Assembly: GCF_010093025.1 (NCBI RefSeq)
Contig: NZ_CP048114.1
Location: 4,030,001-4,094,000 of the forward strand
Source: Edaphobacter sp. 12200R-103
Lineage (GTDB): Bacteria > Acidobacteriota > Terriglobia > Terriglobales > Acidobacteriaceae
Reading direction: 5' to 3'
Length of the DNA: 64,000 nt
Shown: positions 27,771-36,428 of the stretch, piece after piece
Layout: each line of letters opens with the position of its first letter
Position numbering within the stretch: position 1 is the stretch's first letter
Program-made: the position numbers and the translations under genes
The notes under the pieces: model-generated
Seen by the model: only the letters and a program-made list of their open reading frames with translations
Database searches by the model: none
Told to the model about the DNA's origin: nothing

Positions 27771-29120
27771 ATGAAGAAGAACGATACTGGATTGCTGTCA
27801 CGAAGAGGCTTTCTGCAGCTGGGCGCGACAACCGCAATCGCAACGCATGCGCTGGCAATGGCTCCGGCGGCGCCAGCGTCGCAAAAGACGATGGCAGAGG
27901 TGCCGTTTCGGAAACGCGAGCCGCGCCTGGGCCTGATTGGCACAGGGGGCCGGGGAACGTCATTGCTGAAGAACCTGCTGGGCGCGGATGCGCAGATCGT
28001 GGGACTTTGCGACGTGGTCGCCGAAAAGGCAAAGGCAGCCCAGGTTCTGGTGACCAAGGCGGGCCAGAAGAGCCCGGCGCTTTACACCGAGGGACCTCAT
28101 GACTACCAGAAAATGCTACAGCATGAGGACATCGACTTCGTCGTAGTGGCGACCCCGTGGATATGGCATGCGGAGATGGCCGTCTATGCCATGGAGCATG
28201 GCAAGGATGTCGCGGTAGAGGTGCCTGCGGTGAGGACAATCGCCGACTGCTGGCGCATCGTAGATACCTCGGAGCGCACGCGCCGGCATTGCATGATGCT
28301 GGAGAACTGTTGCTATGGGTACAACGAGACGCTCGTACTGCGGATGATTCATGCCGGATTATTCGGCGATCTTTTGTATGGCGAAGGAGCGTATCTTCAC
28401 GACCTGCGGGAGGAGCTGTTTTCCAACGCCGGAGAAGGCTTGTGGAGACGCACGGAACACACGCTGCGAAACGGCAATCTGTATCCCACCCACGGATTGG
28501 GGCCGGTAGCGAACTATATGGGGATTCAGCGTGGCGACATGTTTGCCTATATGGTGTCAATGAGCTCGCCGCAGCGCGGGCTGGATGTGTTTCGTGCGAA
28601 GCATGTGAAGGCGGGCGATCCTCGGCTTTCGGAGAAGTATGTGACCGGCGACATGAATACATCGCTGATCAAGACTGCGAAGGGTCTGACGATCACGGTG
28701 AAACACAACGTGTCCTCGCCTCGTCCGTACGATCGCGTCAACCAGATTGCGGGCACTGAGGGAATGTTCGAAGACTATCCGCCCCGGCTTTACCTCGACG
28801 GCCAGAACACGGACGAGTCATGGGGCACGCTGGACAAGTGGAAACAGTACGAGCATCCACTGTGGAAGAAGGAAGGCGAGGTCGCGCGCAAGATGGGCGG
28901 CCACGGAGGCATGGACTACATCATGCTATATCGGCTGCTCCAATGCGTGCGCCAGGGGATGGCCCCTGATATGGATGTGTACGATGCAGCGGCGTGGTCG
29001 AGCGTCGCGGAGCTAAGCGTGAAGTCAGTGAGCCAGGGAAGCGCTCCAATGGAATTCCCAGATTTTACGCGCGGACTCTGGCGGTCGCGGCCCTTCTCGG
29101 CCATCTGTACGATGGCCTAG
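27771..29120 (+). CDS. GH109 alpha-N-acetylgalactosaminidase-type Gfo/Idh/MocA protein, Tat-exported
   Basis: 449 residues. LLSRRGFLQLGATTAIATHAL is a Tat signal. An NAD-binding Rossmann fold follows (LGLIGTGGRGTSLLKNLLGA) with the Gfo motif VVVATPWIWHAEMAVYAME and the catalytic-region Tyr/His segment (ENCCYGYNE). The C-terminal HGGMDYIMLYRLLQCVRQG and DMDVYDAAAWSS are strongly characteristic of GH109, which splits alpha-GalNAc by an NAD-dependent redox mechanism. The folded NAD-loaded protein would need Tat export, in line with the signal. GGGGAG lies upstream of 27771. GalNAc specificity is known for some but not all members. Confidence 0.88.
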   Translation: MKKNDTGLLSRRGFLQLGATTAIATHALAMAPAAPASQKTMAEVPFRKREPRLGLIGTGGRGTSLLKNLLGADAQIVGLCDVVAEKAKAAQVLVTKAGQKSPALYTEGPHDYQKMLQHEDIDFVVVATPWIWHAEMAVYAMEHGKDVAVEVPAVRTIADCWRIVDTSERTRRHCMMLENCCYGYNETLVLRMIHAGLFGDLLYGEGAYLHDLREELFSNAGEGLWRRTEHTLRNGNLYPTHGLGPVANYMGIQRGDMFAYMVSMSSPQRGLDVFRAKHVKAGDPRLSEKYVTGDMNTSLIKTAKGLTITVKHNVSSPRPYDRVNQIAGTEGMFEDYPPRLYLDGQNTDESWGTLDKWKQYEHPLWKKEGEVARKMGGHGGMDYIMLYRLLQCVRQGMAPDMDVYDAAAWSSVAELSVKSVSQGSAPMEFPDFTRGLWRSRPFSAICTMA

Positions 29121-29913
29121 CAGTTCCACATTTAGGAGATTGGCAAGGCCACTTATCTCAGCGAGCCGGCCTAAATTATTCTCGATCGAATCGAAACATC
29201 GCCTGTCGACCTAGCTCCGACATCATGAAAAAATCGATGATCGGGAGAAGAGTTAGAAGCTGAATTATCGGCTGCAAAAGTACAGTAGCATAGGCACAAA
29301 AATGAAACCTGTTTTTCGGCGCCCAGTCGACATACCGCGTGGTTGCGAGAATTCAATTTCTTTGGCCTTACGGCAACTATGACGGAACCGAAAAGATAAC
29401 TAAAGTATGTGGCGCATGTGCGAACTGCGAAAGTCGACATGTTTGGCCACACCGCTGATACTCGCTCATCAGTTAGTAGGCAAAAGTCTTGTATATCCAC
29501 ACCCAATCGTTTGGGCCGGTAAATCGGCCCTTCTTTTTTCCGCTGATTAGGTGAATCATTTTGGACGTGGAGGCTATACCGGCAGCCTTCCCAATAGCTT
29601 GGCGCGGGTCACATCACCGCTTAGGTACAAAAGCATCTGCCACTTTAGTGGTGCAAATGTTTACGTGCCTGCCAAAAAACGGTATATGGACATTCCCATT
29701 TCGCCGATTTTATCGGCTGCGCGCTGTTGAATGACAGTACCGCAATGACAGTCGGATGAAGGTGTTTCAATTTGGGAAAGCCCCAAGAAAAACGCTTGCG
29801 CAGTACTCTCCGACACGTTACTAAAGTATGTATACAAGAGAAAAACTCGCTACAAGTGGGAAAGTTATTCCCTTTAGAGCGAAAAATTTCTAACCCCTTG
29901 CGGAGTTTACCAA
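29121..29913. other. Long AT-rich intergenic region, left border of a low-GC block
   Basis: Nearly 800 bases without a convincing gene, at the point where base composition drops. Short open frames on the minus strand (29171-29506, 29645-29923) show no family signal and no good ribosome sites. A classic intrinsic terminator at 29513-29539 has no gene upstream, so a small RNA could end there. Confidence 0.5.
29513..29539 (+). terminator. Orphan intrinsic terminator
   Basis: A 6-bp GC stem (GGGCCG 29513-29518 with CGGCCC 29525-29530), 6-base loop and TTCTTTTTT. The nearest upstream coding end is the GH109 stop, about 390 bases away, so it may belong to an unannotated transcript. Confidence 0.75.
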
Positions 29914-30693
29914 ATGCAGCCATCGCAGAGTTTCACGGCTATCCAAGGTCTTGGTGTTAGTGGATTCAACGAACCTCTCCTCCAGTCCGATCAACAGCAG
30001 TCTTTATTTTCGTTGGGCCCTAGCTCTCTTGAAGGTGCGAGGCTCGCCCATGATGCGGGAAATCTGTTGGGCGCACTCAGTCTATATGCAGAATTGCTTG
30101 CATCTCCAGGTGTGCTCTCAAAACGATATCGCTCCTACGCAAATGAGATAAAAATCTTGGCGGATCGTAGTAATGCATTAATCGAGCGGCTTGCTGGCTA
30201 CAGGCGAGATTCTGCTCGCATGCCGGAGAAAGTTGTTCTTCCCAATTTGATAGAGAATTACAGCGGCCTATTGACCGCAATCATCGGACGTCCAATAGAA
30301 ATCGTAATTGGCCCTCTTTCTGATCAAATACTTGCTGTTTCCAATGAAGTCGTCGAACGCGTGCTTCTAAATCTCGCAAAGAATGCAGCGTCCGCCACAC
30401 CTCCCTCGGGCAACATAACCATAGCTGTGGAGGGTGGGCGGACGTGTCACTCAAGCGGTCAGGGGCACGTTCTCATGACAGTTACGGACGAAGGCTCTGG
30501 GATGAGTCGCGAAAAATTGCGAACATTATTTGAATCTGCTCCCTCAAAAGATGGGACTGGCCGTGGCCTTGGGCTCCAAATCGTCCGTGAGTTGGTTGAG
30601 GGATCTGGTGGCTATCTAGAGATTCAAAGCCATCCGGGTCGGGGCACTAAAGCCTCCGTGAAGTGGTTTACTCGCCGCATCGATGCGGCATAG
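29914..30693 (+). CDS. Soluble sensor histidine kinase without a recognisable input domain
   Basis: 259 residues, no membrane segment. The phospho-acceptor box is GARLAHDAGNLLGALSLY (H46). The ATPase has the N box NLAKNAASAT (N157), the G1 box DEGSGM (192-197) and the G2 box GTGRGLGLQIV (214-224). The first 40 residues are Gln/Ser-rich and show no PAS or GAF motif. GCGGAG lies 8-9 bases upstream of the ATG. It sits 40 bases before an NtrC-like regulator, its evident partner. Codons are AT-richer than in the flanking genome. Confidence 0.88.
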   Translation: MQPSQSFTAIQGLGVSGFNEPLLQSDQQQSLFSLGPSSLEGARLAHDAGNLLGALSLYAELLASPGVLSKRYRSYANEIKILADRSNALIERLAGYRRDSARMPEKVVLPNLIENYSGLLTAIIGRPIEIVIGPLSDQILAVSNEVVERVLLNLAKNAASATPPSGNITIAVEGGRTCHSSGQGHVLMTVTDEGSGMSREKLRTLFESAPSKDGTGRGLGLQIVRELVEGSGGYLEIQSHPGRGTKASVKWFTRRIDAA

Positions 30694-30733
30694 AAGCAAA
30701 CCATATACTGCCAGCAAATCATGGAGAATCTGA

Positions 30734-32281
30734 ATGCATGTGTTCGATACTGAAGAATTGAAAATGGGAGGCCTTTCGAAGGTTTTCTTCGACATTGATG
30801 CGGAAAATATCGCGGGCTTGGAATATATCAAAAAGCCTTTCGCAAAAAGCGAAGTCTTACGTATCTTGATTGTCGATGATGACACCCAAATACGAAGAGC
30901 TTGCTGCCAGATATTGAAAGCCAAGGGCGCACAAATAATCGGTGCTGGTACGCTATCTGAGGCTGAAGCAATGATGAGAAAACAAGATATCGATCTTGTT
31001 CTGTTGGATCTGAAGCTCCCTGACGGGGGCGGACTCACCCTCCTCGAAAAAATCAAGGTTCTCTATCCAGATACGGCAGTAGTCGTGATGACTGCGTTCG
31101 CGACGGTATCGTCGGCTGTTGAAGCGATGCGAATCGGAGCACGGGACTACTTAACAAAACCGTTTTCCTTACAGGAGTTGACTGCGGTCTTAGAAAGAGC
31201 GGGGCAGAGAGCAATATTTGATCAGCAGAGCAGATTGCTAAGAAAGAAGCTGAATTCTCATGAAGAAACAAACATTCTCATGGGTAACGCGCCAGAGATG
31301 GGAAAACTTCATCGCTTAATTTCCAGGGTAACTTTTTCCACGCATCCCGTTCTGATTCTTGGTGAAAGTGGAACAGGCAAGGATGCTGTAGCAAGAGCAA
31401 TTCACTTCAATGGCCCAAATGCGGCCAAGCCATTTGTCGCGCTAGATTGCTGTACCGCATCCCAGAGCAGCATAGAGACCGATCTATTCGGTGGGAATGT
31501 AAATATGCATGCGGCGCGGAATCAGAGCAAAACTGGCATGCTAGCCAATCCCGAGGGTGGAACTTTGTTCCTGGATGAGATTGGCGAACTTTCGCTCGAA
31601 ATACAGGCAAAGCTCGTGCGTGTTTTACAAGAGAAGGAAATCCGCCTAGGTGGATCACGCGCAATTTCCCTTTCAGTGCGCGTGCTGGCAGCGACAAACC
31701 GAAATCTAGCTTCAATGGTTGAACAGGGAAAATTTAGGAAGGACCTCTTCTTCCGTTTGAATGTCGTCAGTATGCGAATTCCCCCCTTGCGCGAACGGCG
31801 GGAAGATATTCTGCTGTTAGCTACCCACTTCTTGGCAAAAAACGAGCATCCGAGTGATCTATCGCGTAGCCTATCCGATCATGCGCTAAATGCAATGCTT
31901 GAATACGACTGGCCAGGAAATATAAGAGAGCTTGTTAGTTCAATCGAGCACGCCTGCGCAGTCTCGCGAGAAGCAGTTATCGACCTTGGCGACATGCCGA
32001 CCAACCTTCAACAAGTCGGACTGGCGCGACTCGGTGAAGAACAGGTTTGCTCCGAATTGAAAAACGCTGAAGGCCATACGAATAATGGGGATGCCACAAC
32101 GCTTGGTGACGAGATAATCACGATTTCGGAGATGGAGAAACGAGCAATCCTAGAGACCATCCAACGATTGAATGGCGATAAGCTACTGGCAGCCAAACTT
32201 CTGGGCATTGGGAAGACCACACTTTATCGCAAGCTGAGGGAGTATGGAATAGGAGAATTGATCCCCAACATACTTGCATGA
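30734..32281 (+). CDS. NtrC-family response regulator lacking the GAFTGA motif
   Basis: 515 residues. A 40-residue extension precedes the receiver domain (acid pocket VDDDT, phospho-acceptor D92 in LLDLKLPDGGG, K142). The AAA+ domain has Walker A GESGTGKD (210-217), Walker B GGTLFLDEIGE (275-285), arginine-finger region FRKDLFFRLNV and sensor II WPGNIREL. A Fis-type helix-turn-helix ends the protein (DKLLAAKLLGIGKTTLYRKL). Where sigma-54 activators have GAFTGA, right after LFGGNV, this protein has NMHAAR (257-262). It therefore probably cannot remodel sigma-54 holoenzyme and may act on other promoters. It is paired with the kinase upstream and precedes the DUF1800/DUF1501 genes. Confidence 0.9.
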   Translation: MHVFDTEELKMGGLSKVFFDIDAENIAGLEYIKKPFAKSEVLRILIVDDDTQIRRACCQILKAKGAQIIGAGTLSEAEAMMRKQDIDLVLLDLKLPDGGGLTLLEKIKVLYPDTAVVVMTAFATVSSAVEAMRIGARDYLTKPFSLQELTAVLERAGQRAIFDQQSRLLRKKLNSHEETNILMGNAPEMGKLHRLISRVTFSTHPVLILGESGTGKDAVARAIHFNGPNAAKPFVALDCCTASQSSIETDLFGGNVNMHAARNQSKTGMLANPEGGTLFLDEIGELSLEIQAKLVRVLQEKEIRLGGSRAISLSVRVLAATNRNLASMVEQGKFRKDLFFRLNVVSMRIPPLRERREDILLLATHFLAKNEHPSDLSRSLSDHALNAMLEYDWPGNIRELVSSIEHACAVSREAVIDLGDMPTNLQQVGLARLGEEQVCSELKNAEGHTNNGDATTLGDEIITISEMEKRAILETIQRLNGDKLLAAKLLGIGKTTLYRKLREYGIGELIPNILA

Positions 32282-32423
32282 GAAAGTGCCGAGGAAAATT
32301 GATCTACGCTTGCCCAAAATAGCACCTACGGGCTCGGTGAGATGTCCGAGATCAACACTTTCGTAACGAGCATAGCGTTGGAAGCGAGTCCTTTCCGTTT
32401 AAGGTTGACCGATATGTCCATAC

Positions 32424-34760
32424 ATGTGGACTGGTATCGGCAAGACAGCGGAAAGCTTCCGTGAAGCAAAAAGACCTTTTTGGCCTACGTCGCTTGTCAT
32501 CGTGGCGTATGTAGCAGTGTTGATGGGGTTGAACGGCTGTGGAAGCCATAATGCGGGTCAATCTACTTCTCTTGCAATCTCTTCCACGAGCAATGCCGTT
32601 CGCGCAGGTGATACGATCTCATTCTCCGTGCAGGAAAGTGATGGATCATCTGGACAGTGGAAAGTTCTTGGACCTGCGGCAAATGGCAGGATCGATCAAA
32701 GTGGCCTTTTTCATGCACCCGATGCGGTACCACAGCCATCTACAGTCACCGTAAGTTACACGTTAAATGACAAAACCGTCACTCATGCTGTTCAGATACT
32801 TAACCCCGTCCCTGTCATTAATAGCGTTTCTCCAAATAGTGTTCGGACAGCCTTTAGCAACATCTCAATTACCGGACAAAAGTTTGTTGTCGGAGCACAG
32901 GTTTTGGTCAATGGCCTAGCCGTACCTACGACTTTTGTTAACTCGGGAAACCTTCAGGCCACGATAGCTGTTGGGGATTCGCAATCGCCTCTTAATCTCA
33001 CCGTGAGCAATCCGGAGCCAGGGCGAAGTACCAGTTCCCCTATCACGCTGCCCGTCGCTTTGCAGCCGATTGCTATATCGCCAGCGGTAGTGACTAGTGG
33101 GGCAGTCTCAGTAAACATTTCAGGCATAAGCTTCTCGAATGACATAGCGGCGACTCTCGATGATAGACCGCTCCTGCTCAAGGCCGCCTCTGACAGTGCA
33201 ATCTCTGCTATGGGATTTATTCCCCCATGGCATTCAGGTGCCACTACAGCACGGGTCTATTCGAAGAGTACGGGAGTCGAAGTTGCGACGATACCGCTTT
33301 CAATTACCCCGGCTGCGGTACCTTTCGATACAGCAGCGCGGTTCCTGACACAAGCTGGATTCGGTCCTCGCCCCGATCTTATCCAGCACGTCCAGACAAT
33401 TGGGCTAGATGCTTATATCACCGAACAGCAATCAATGCCCGTGCAACCTTATACCTCAGCCGACTCGGGTATCATATCGATCATTAAACGTTCCGTGATG
33501 GGGCCTAATCCGCTTCGTATGCGCGTAGCTTGGGCGCTGCAAAGCTTTTTGGTGCGCAGTGGCATATCTCAGCAGGGCACAAACTTTCCCTTCGAGCAAA
33601 AAATGGAAGCCGACTCAACGGGAAATTTTAGAGATGTATTAACAGATGTGGCATCTGACACATCGATAGCTATGATGCTTACCCTAGCGGGCAATGCCGT
33701 CCCAAAAGATCCCGCTCAGCATCCCAATCAAAATTTTGCGCGCGAGCTTCTCCAACTCTTCTCGATAGGATCCTATCTTCTAAATGACGATGGAACCATC
33801 CAGACAAGCCCCGATGGCTCCCCAGTTCCCGCGTATGATCAAACGACAATTCTTGAGCTAAGTCGAGTGTTCACAGGCTGGAATTACGGGCCGCCTGTTA
33901 ATTCTGACTACACGTTCTATGGAATAGACTGGAGCGCTCCTCTTGTTGCAAATGAAGCTCAGCATGATAAGGGCCAGAAAGTGCTTTTTGGTAATGTCCT
34001 CATCCCTGCCGGCCAATCCGCTGAACAAGATCGTAAGATGGCCCTGGATGCAGTGTTTGCCCACCCGAATCTGCCTCCGTTCATAAGTAGGATTCTTATC
34101 CAGCGCCTAGTCAAGAGTGATCCGACTCCTCAGTATGTGAAACGAGTCGCGGACGTTTTCAGAGATAACGGGCGTGGCATCCGGGGCGATCTAGCCGCCG
34201 TTGTCAGGGCGATTCTGCTGGATCCTGAGGCTCGCGCTGGAGATGACGATAATGGAGTATCTCCCTCAGACGGCTTCTTGCAAGAACCGTATTTATTTCA
34301 GCTTTTCGTAATGAACATTACTGGCTGGACAGACTCAGACGCACAGCCGGCATATCTGCCCTGCAAACTACAGGAGTGCGTCTTTTCACCAACGACGGTA
34401 TTCGGTTTTTATAACCCTTCTCACCGAATCCCCGGAACCACTATAAACAGCCCTGAATTCCAGCTTTTGAATGACGTCAGCCTTGTCAATCGGAGTCAAG
34501 CGTTATGGGGAATTCTTACAGGGCAGCAACGAGGATTTCGGCAGATATCTAATGCCGCCTGGCTGCTCCAAAATTTCCCAGATATTCCTGATCTTGTAGA
34601 TGCGCTAAATCACATTGCCTACCACGGAAGAATGTCGACGGAAGAACAGCAGCTAATCGTGAGCTACTGCAATCAGCTTCAGACGACCGATCCACTTCTT
34701 CCTGCGGAATCCGCTATATTTTTAGCGCTAAATGCCGATAACTTTACGGTGACGCATTAG
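32424..34760 (+). CDS. DUF1800-family exported protein with IPT/TIG-like domains
   Basis: 778 residues. A lipoprotein-type N-terminus (basic region, LVIVAYVAVLMGLNGC) is followed by Ig-like beta domains (about 60-290), including PVINSVSPNSVRTAFSNISI, an IPT/TIG start. The DUF1800 domain covers about 300-775 (AARFLTQAGFGPRPDLIQH, LRMRVAWALQSFLV, NFARELLQLFSIG, LELSRVFTGWNYG). Such proteins are usually encoded next to DUF1501 proteins, as here with a 10-base gap. The function is not established; cell-surface or secretion roles have been suggested. The start lacks a clear ribosome site. Confidence 0.85.
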   Translation: MWTGIGKTAESFREAKRPFWPTSLVIVAYVAVLMGLNGCGSHNAGQSTSLAISSTSNAVRAGDTISFSVQESDGSSGQWKVLGPAANGRIDQSGLFHAPDAVPQPSTVTVSYTLNDKTVTHAVQILNPVPVINSVSPNSVRTAFSNISITGQKFVVGAQVLVNGLAVPTTFVNSGNLQATIAVGDSQSPLNLTVSNPEPGRSTSSPITLPVALQPIAISPAVVTSGAVSVNISGISFSNDIAATLDDRPLLLKAASDSAISAMGFIPPWHSGATTARVYSKSTGVEVATIPLSITPAAVPFDTAARFLTQAGFGPRPDLIQHVQTIGLDAYITEQQSMPVQPYTSADSGIISIIKRSVMGPNPLRMRVAWALQSFLVRSGISQQGTNFPFEQKMEADSTGNFRDVLTDVASDTSIAMMLTLAGNAVPKDPAQHPNQNFARELLQLFSIGSYLLNDDGTIQTSPDGSPVPAYDQTTILELSRVFTGWNYGPPVNSDYTFYGIDWSAPLVANEAQHDKGQKVLFGNVLIPAGQSAEQDRKMALDAVFAHPNLPPFISRILIQRLVKSDPTPQYVKRVADVFRDNGRGIRGDLAAVVRAILLDPEARAGDDDNGVSPSDGFLQEPYLFQLFVMNITGWTDSDAQPAYLPCKLQECVFSPTTVFGFYNPSHRIPGTTINSPEFQLLNDVSLVNRSQALWGILTGQQRGFRQISNAAWLLQNFPDIPDLVDALNHIAYHGRMSTEEQQLIVSYCNQLQTTDPLLPAESAIFLALNADNFTVTH

Positions 34761-34770
34761 GAGTTGATTC

Positions 34771-36111
34771 ATGATGACGCGTAGAGATCTTATAAAGCTC
34801 GGTACTCGTGCGGGTATAACAGCTGCAACCTTGCCACTTTGGTCAAACGAGATTTGTGCGAGGGCCTTTGCACAGCTGTCTTCGTCCCAATATAAGGCTG
34901 TGGTCGTCATCCATTTGAATGGTGGAAACGATGGAAATAATACGGTGGTGCCGTTAGCGACAGCCACATACAACCAATATTCGCTTCTGAGGGGGAGGGT
35001 GGCTTTACCGCAATCCGCCCTGATTCCTCTAAACGGGACAGACAACTCCGGTTTCAGTACCGTTGGAATGCATCCAGCACTCATTAATATTGCTAAACGA
35101 TTCAACCAAAACCAAGCACTCGTGGTCGCAAATGTAGGGCCAATAGTGAAGAAGCTGACAAAGGATGAGCTAGTAAACAGCGATTCTCTCCAGCCTCAAG
35201 GGCTCTTTTCACACCCTGTAGGGTTAGCACAGTGGCAAGGCTCTACAACTGTGGCGCTTCCAGATACAGGCTGGGGAGGGCGCATAGCGGATATTTATTC
35301 AGGCCGATCCGGTGGCCTTCCGCCAGCCTTCACTGCCTCAGGTAGTTGTCTATTTACGGTGGGTCGGACAGTTCAAGGTGTAGCAATACAGGCACAAGCG
35401 GAAAGTGGAGGAGCCATTGCCATTCCTGCGGCGCTACAAGCCGCGGTTAGAACGCTTGCTCAAGCCGATGTGAATAGCGACAATCTCATTGTCGCTCAGG
35501 TGGCTCGCTTAAGGGAGTCTTCAATGGCCGAGCAGTCTATCTTGTCACAAGCTTCTCAATATGGTTCACAACTAGCTGCGAAGTTCTCTACGACCGCACT
35601 CGGAGCGAGCATGAAAATGATTGCTCAAATTATTAATGGCCGCAGCATCATCGGTGCATCTCGACAGCTGTTCTATTGTGTTCAGGAAGGCTATGATCAG
35701 CATGGGCAGTTGCTCAACAACCAGGCCAAGACCCTTGCTGACCTCGACATGAATGTTGGCGCATTTATGAATGCTCTGGATGAAATGGGTCTCACAAATC
35801 AAGTCATGATTTGTACACATTCGGATTTCAATCGAACCATGCAGAGCAACATCAATTTGGGGACAGACCATGGGTGGGGTAATCATCAGATACTTCTGGG
35901 CGGAGGAATCAATGGTGGTCGCATCCTTGGTGATTTTCCTGACCTCGAATTAGGAGGCAACTCCGACTTCGGGACGCAGGGCCTCTGGATTCCTACAACA
36001 TCTGTCACACAGATGACCGCCGGAATCGGTTCTTGGATGGGGTTGAACGACGACCAACTGGACTCCGTCTTTCCAGACCTCAAAAACTTTTCTGACTATT
36101 TACGATATTGA
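34771..36111 (+). CDS. DUF1501-family Tat-exported protein
   Basis: 446 residues. MMTRRDLIKLGTRAGITAATLP is a Tat signal. The mature protein shows VVIHLNGGNDGNNTVVPL near the start, FSTVGMHPAL, and the C-terminal block VMICTHSDFNRTMQ followed by DHGWGNHQILLGGG, typical of DUF1501 and similar in shape to sulfatase/alkaline-phosphatase-like metal sites. TAGGAG precedes the ATG. It is translated right after DUF1800, and the pair probably works as one exported unit. The partner two-component genes upstream suggest regulated expression. Confidence 0.88.
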   Translation: MMTRRDLIKLGTRAGITAATLPLWSNEICARAFAQLSSSQYKAVVVIHLNGGNDGNNTVVPLATATYNQYSLLRGRVALPQSALIPLNGTDNSGFSTVGMHPALINIAKRFNQNQALVVANVGPIVKKLTKDELVNSDSLQPQGLFSHPVGLAQWQGSTTVALPDTGWGGRIADIYSGRSGGLPPAFTASGSCLFTVGRTVQGVAIQAQAESGGAIAIPAALQAAVRTLAQADVNSDNLIVAQVARLRESSMAEQSILSQASQYGSQLAAKFSTTALGASMKMIAQIINGRSIIGASRQLFYCVQEGYDQHGQLLNNQAKTLADLDMNVGAFMNALDEMGLTNQVMICTHSDFNRTMQSNINLGTDHGWGNHQILLGGGINGGRILGDFPDLELGGNSDFGTQGLWIPTTSVTQMTAGIGSWMGLNDDQLDSVFPDLKNFSDYLRY

Positions 36112-36328
36112 TGACGTTATAGCGTGACGGCTTAATGAAGGACGTGGTAATTCATGCCCAGAAATCATGTCAGCAAAGCGCAATTTTGACCGGAAAAGGG
36201 AGAAAGACGCTATCTGTGCAACTGTTCATGAATGTTGAACTGGCAAGGATAAAAAATTAGGATCAGTTTTTCTTGACTCTTTGCCCGAGCAGAGCGTCAC
36301 TGGATTCAAATCACTCTTCGGAGAGGGA

Positions 36329-36428
36329 ATGAGTCCTACAACTGAAATACTTGAATGCCTGCCTTCGCTTGACCGAGCCGACCTACTGAATCTCTGGAAG
36401 AACAGTTTTGGACGACCGGCAGCGCCTG
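36329..36428 (+). pseudogene. N-terminal remnant resembling DUF2924, cut off by the CRISPR array
   Basis: From an ATG at 36329 (GGAGAGGG directly upstream) the frame reads MSPTTEILECLPSLDRADLL, then NLWKNSFGRPAAPGL. The pattern L-x-LDRADLLNLW-x5-FGRPA matches the start of DUF2924 proteins, which often accompany serine recombinases in mobile elements. The frame then runs straight into the last, degenerate CRISPR repeat, so the rest of the gene is gone. The short length makes this tentative. Confidence 0.4.

Noticed and set aside
27730-28662. 310-codon antisense frame in GH109
   Set aside because: Low-complexity Ser/Arg/Pro content; GH109 motifs are on the plus strand.
29171-29923. Two minus-strand frames of about 90-110 codons in the AT-rich gap
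   Set aside because: Unusual composition (many Cys/Ser/Phe), no start signals, no family resemblance.
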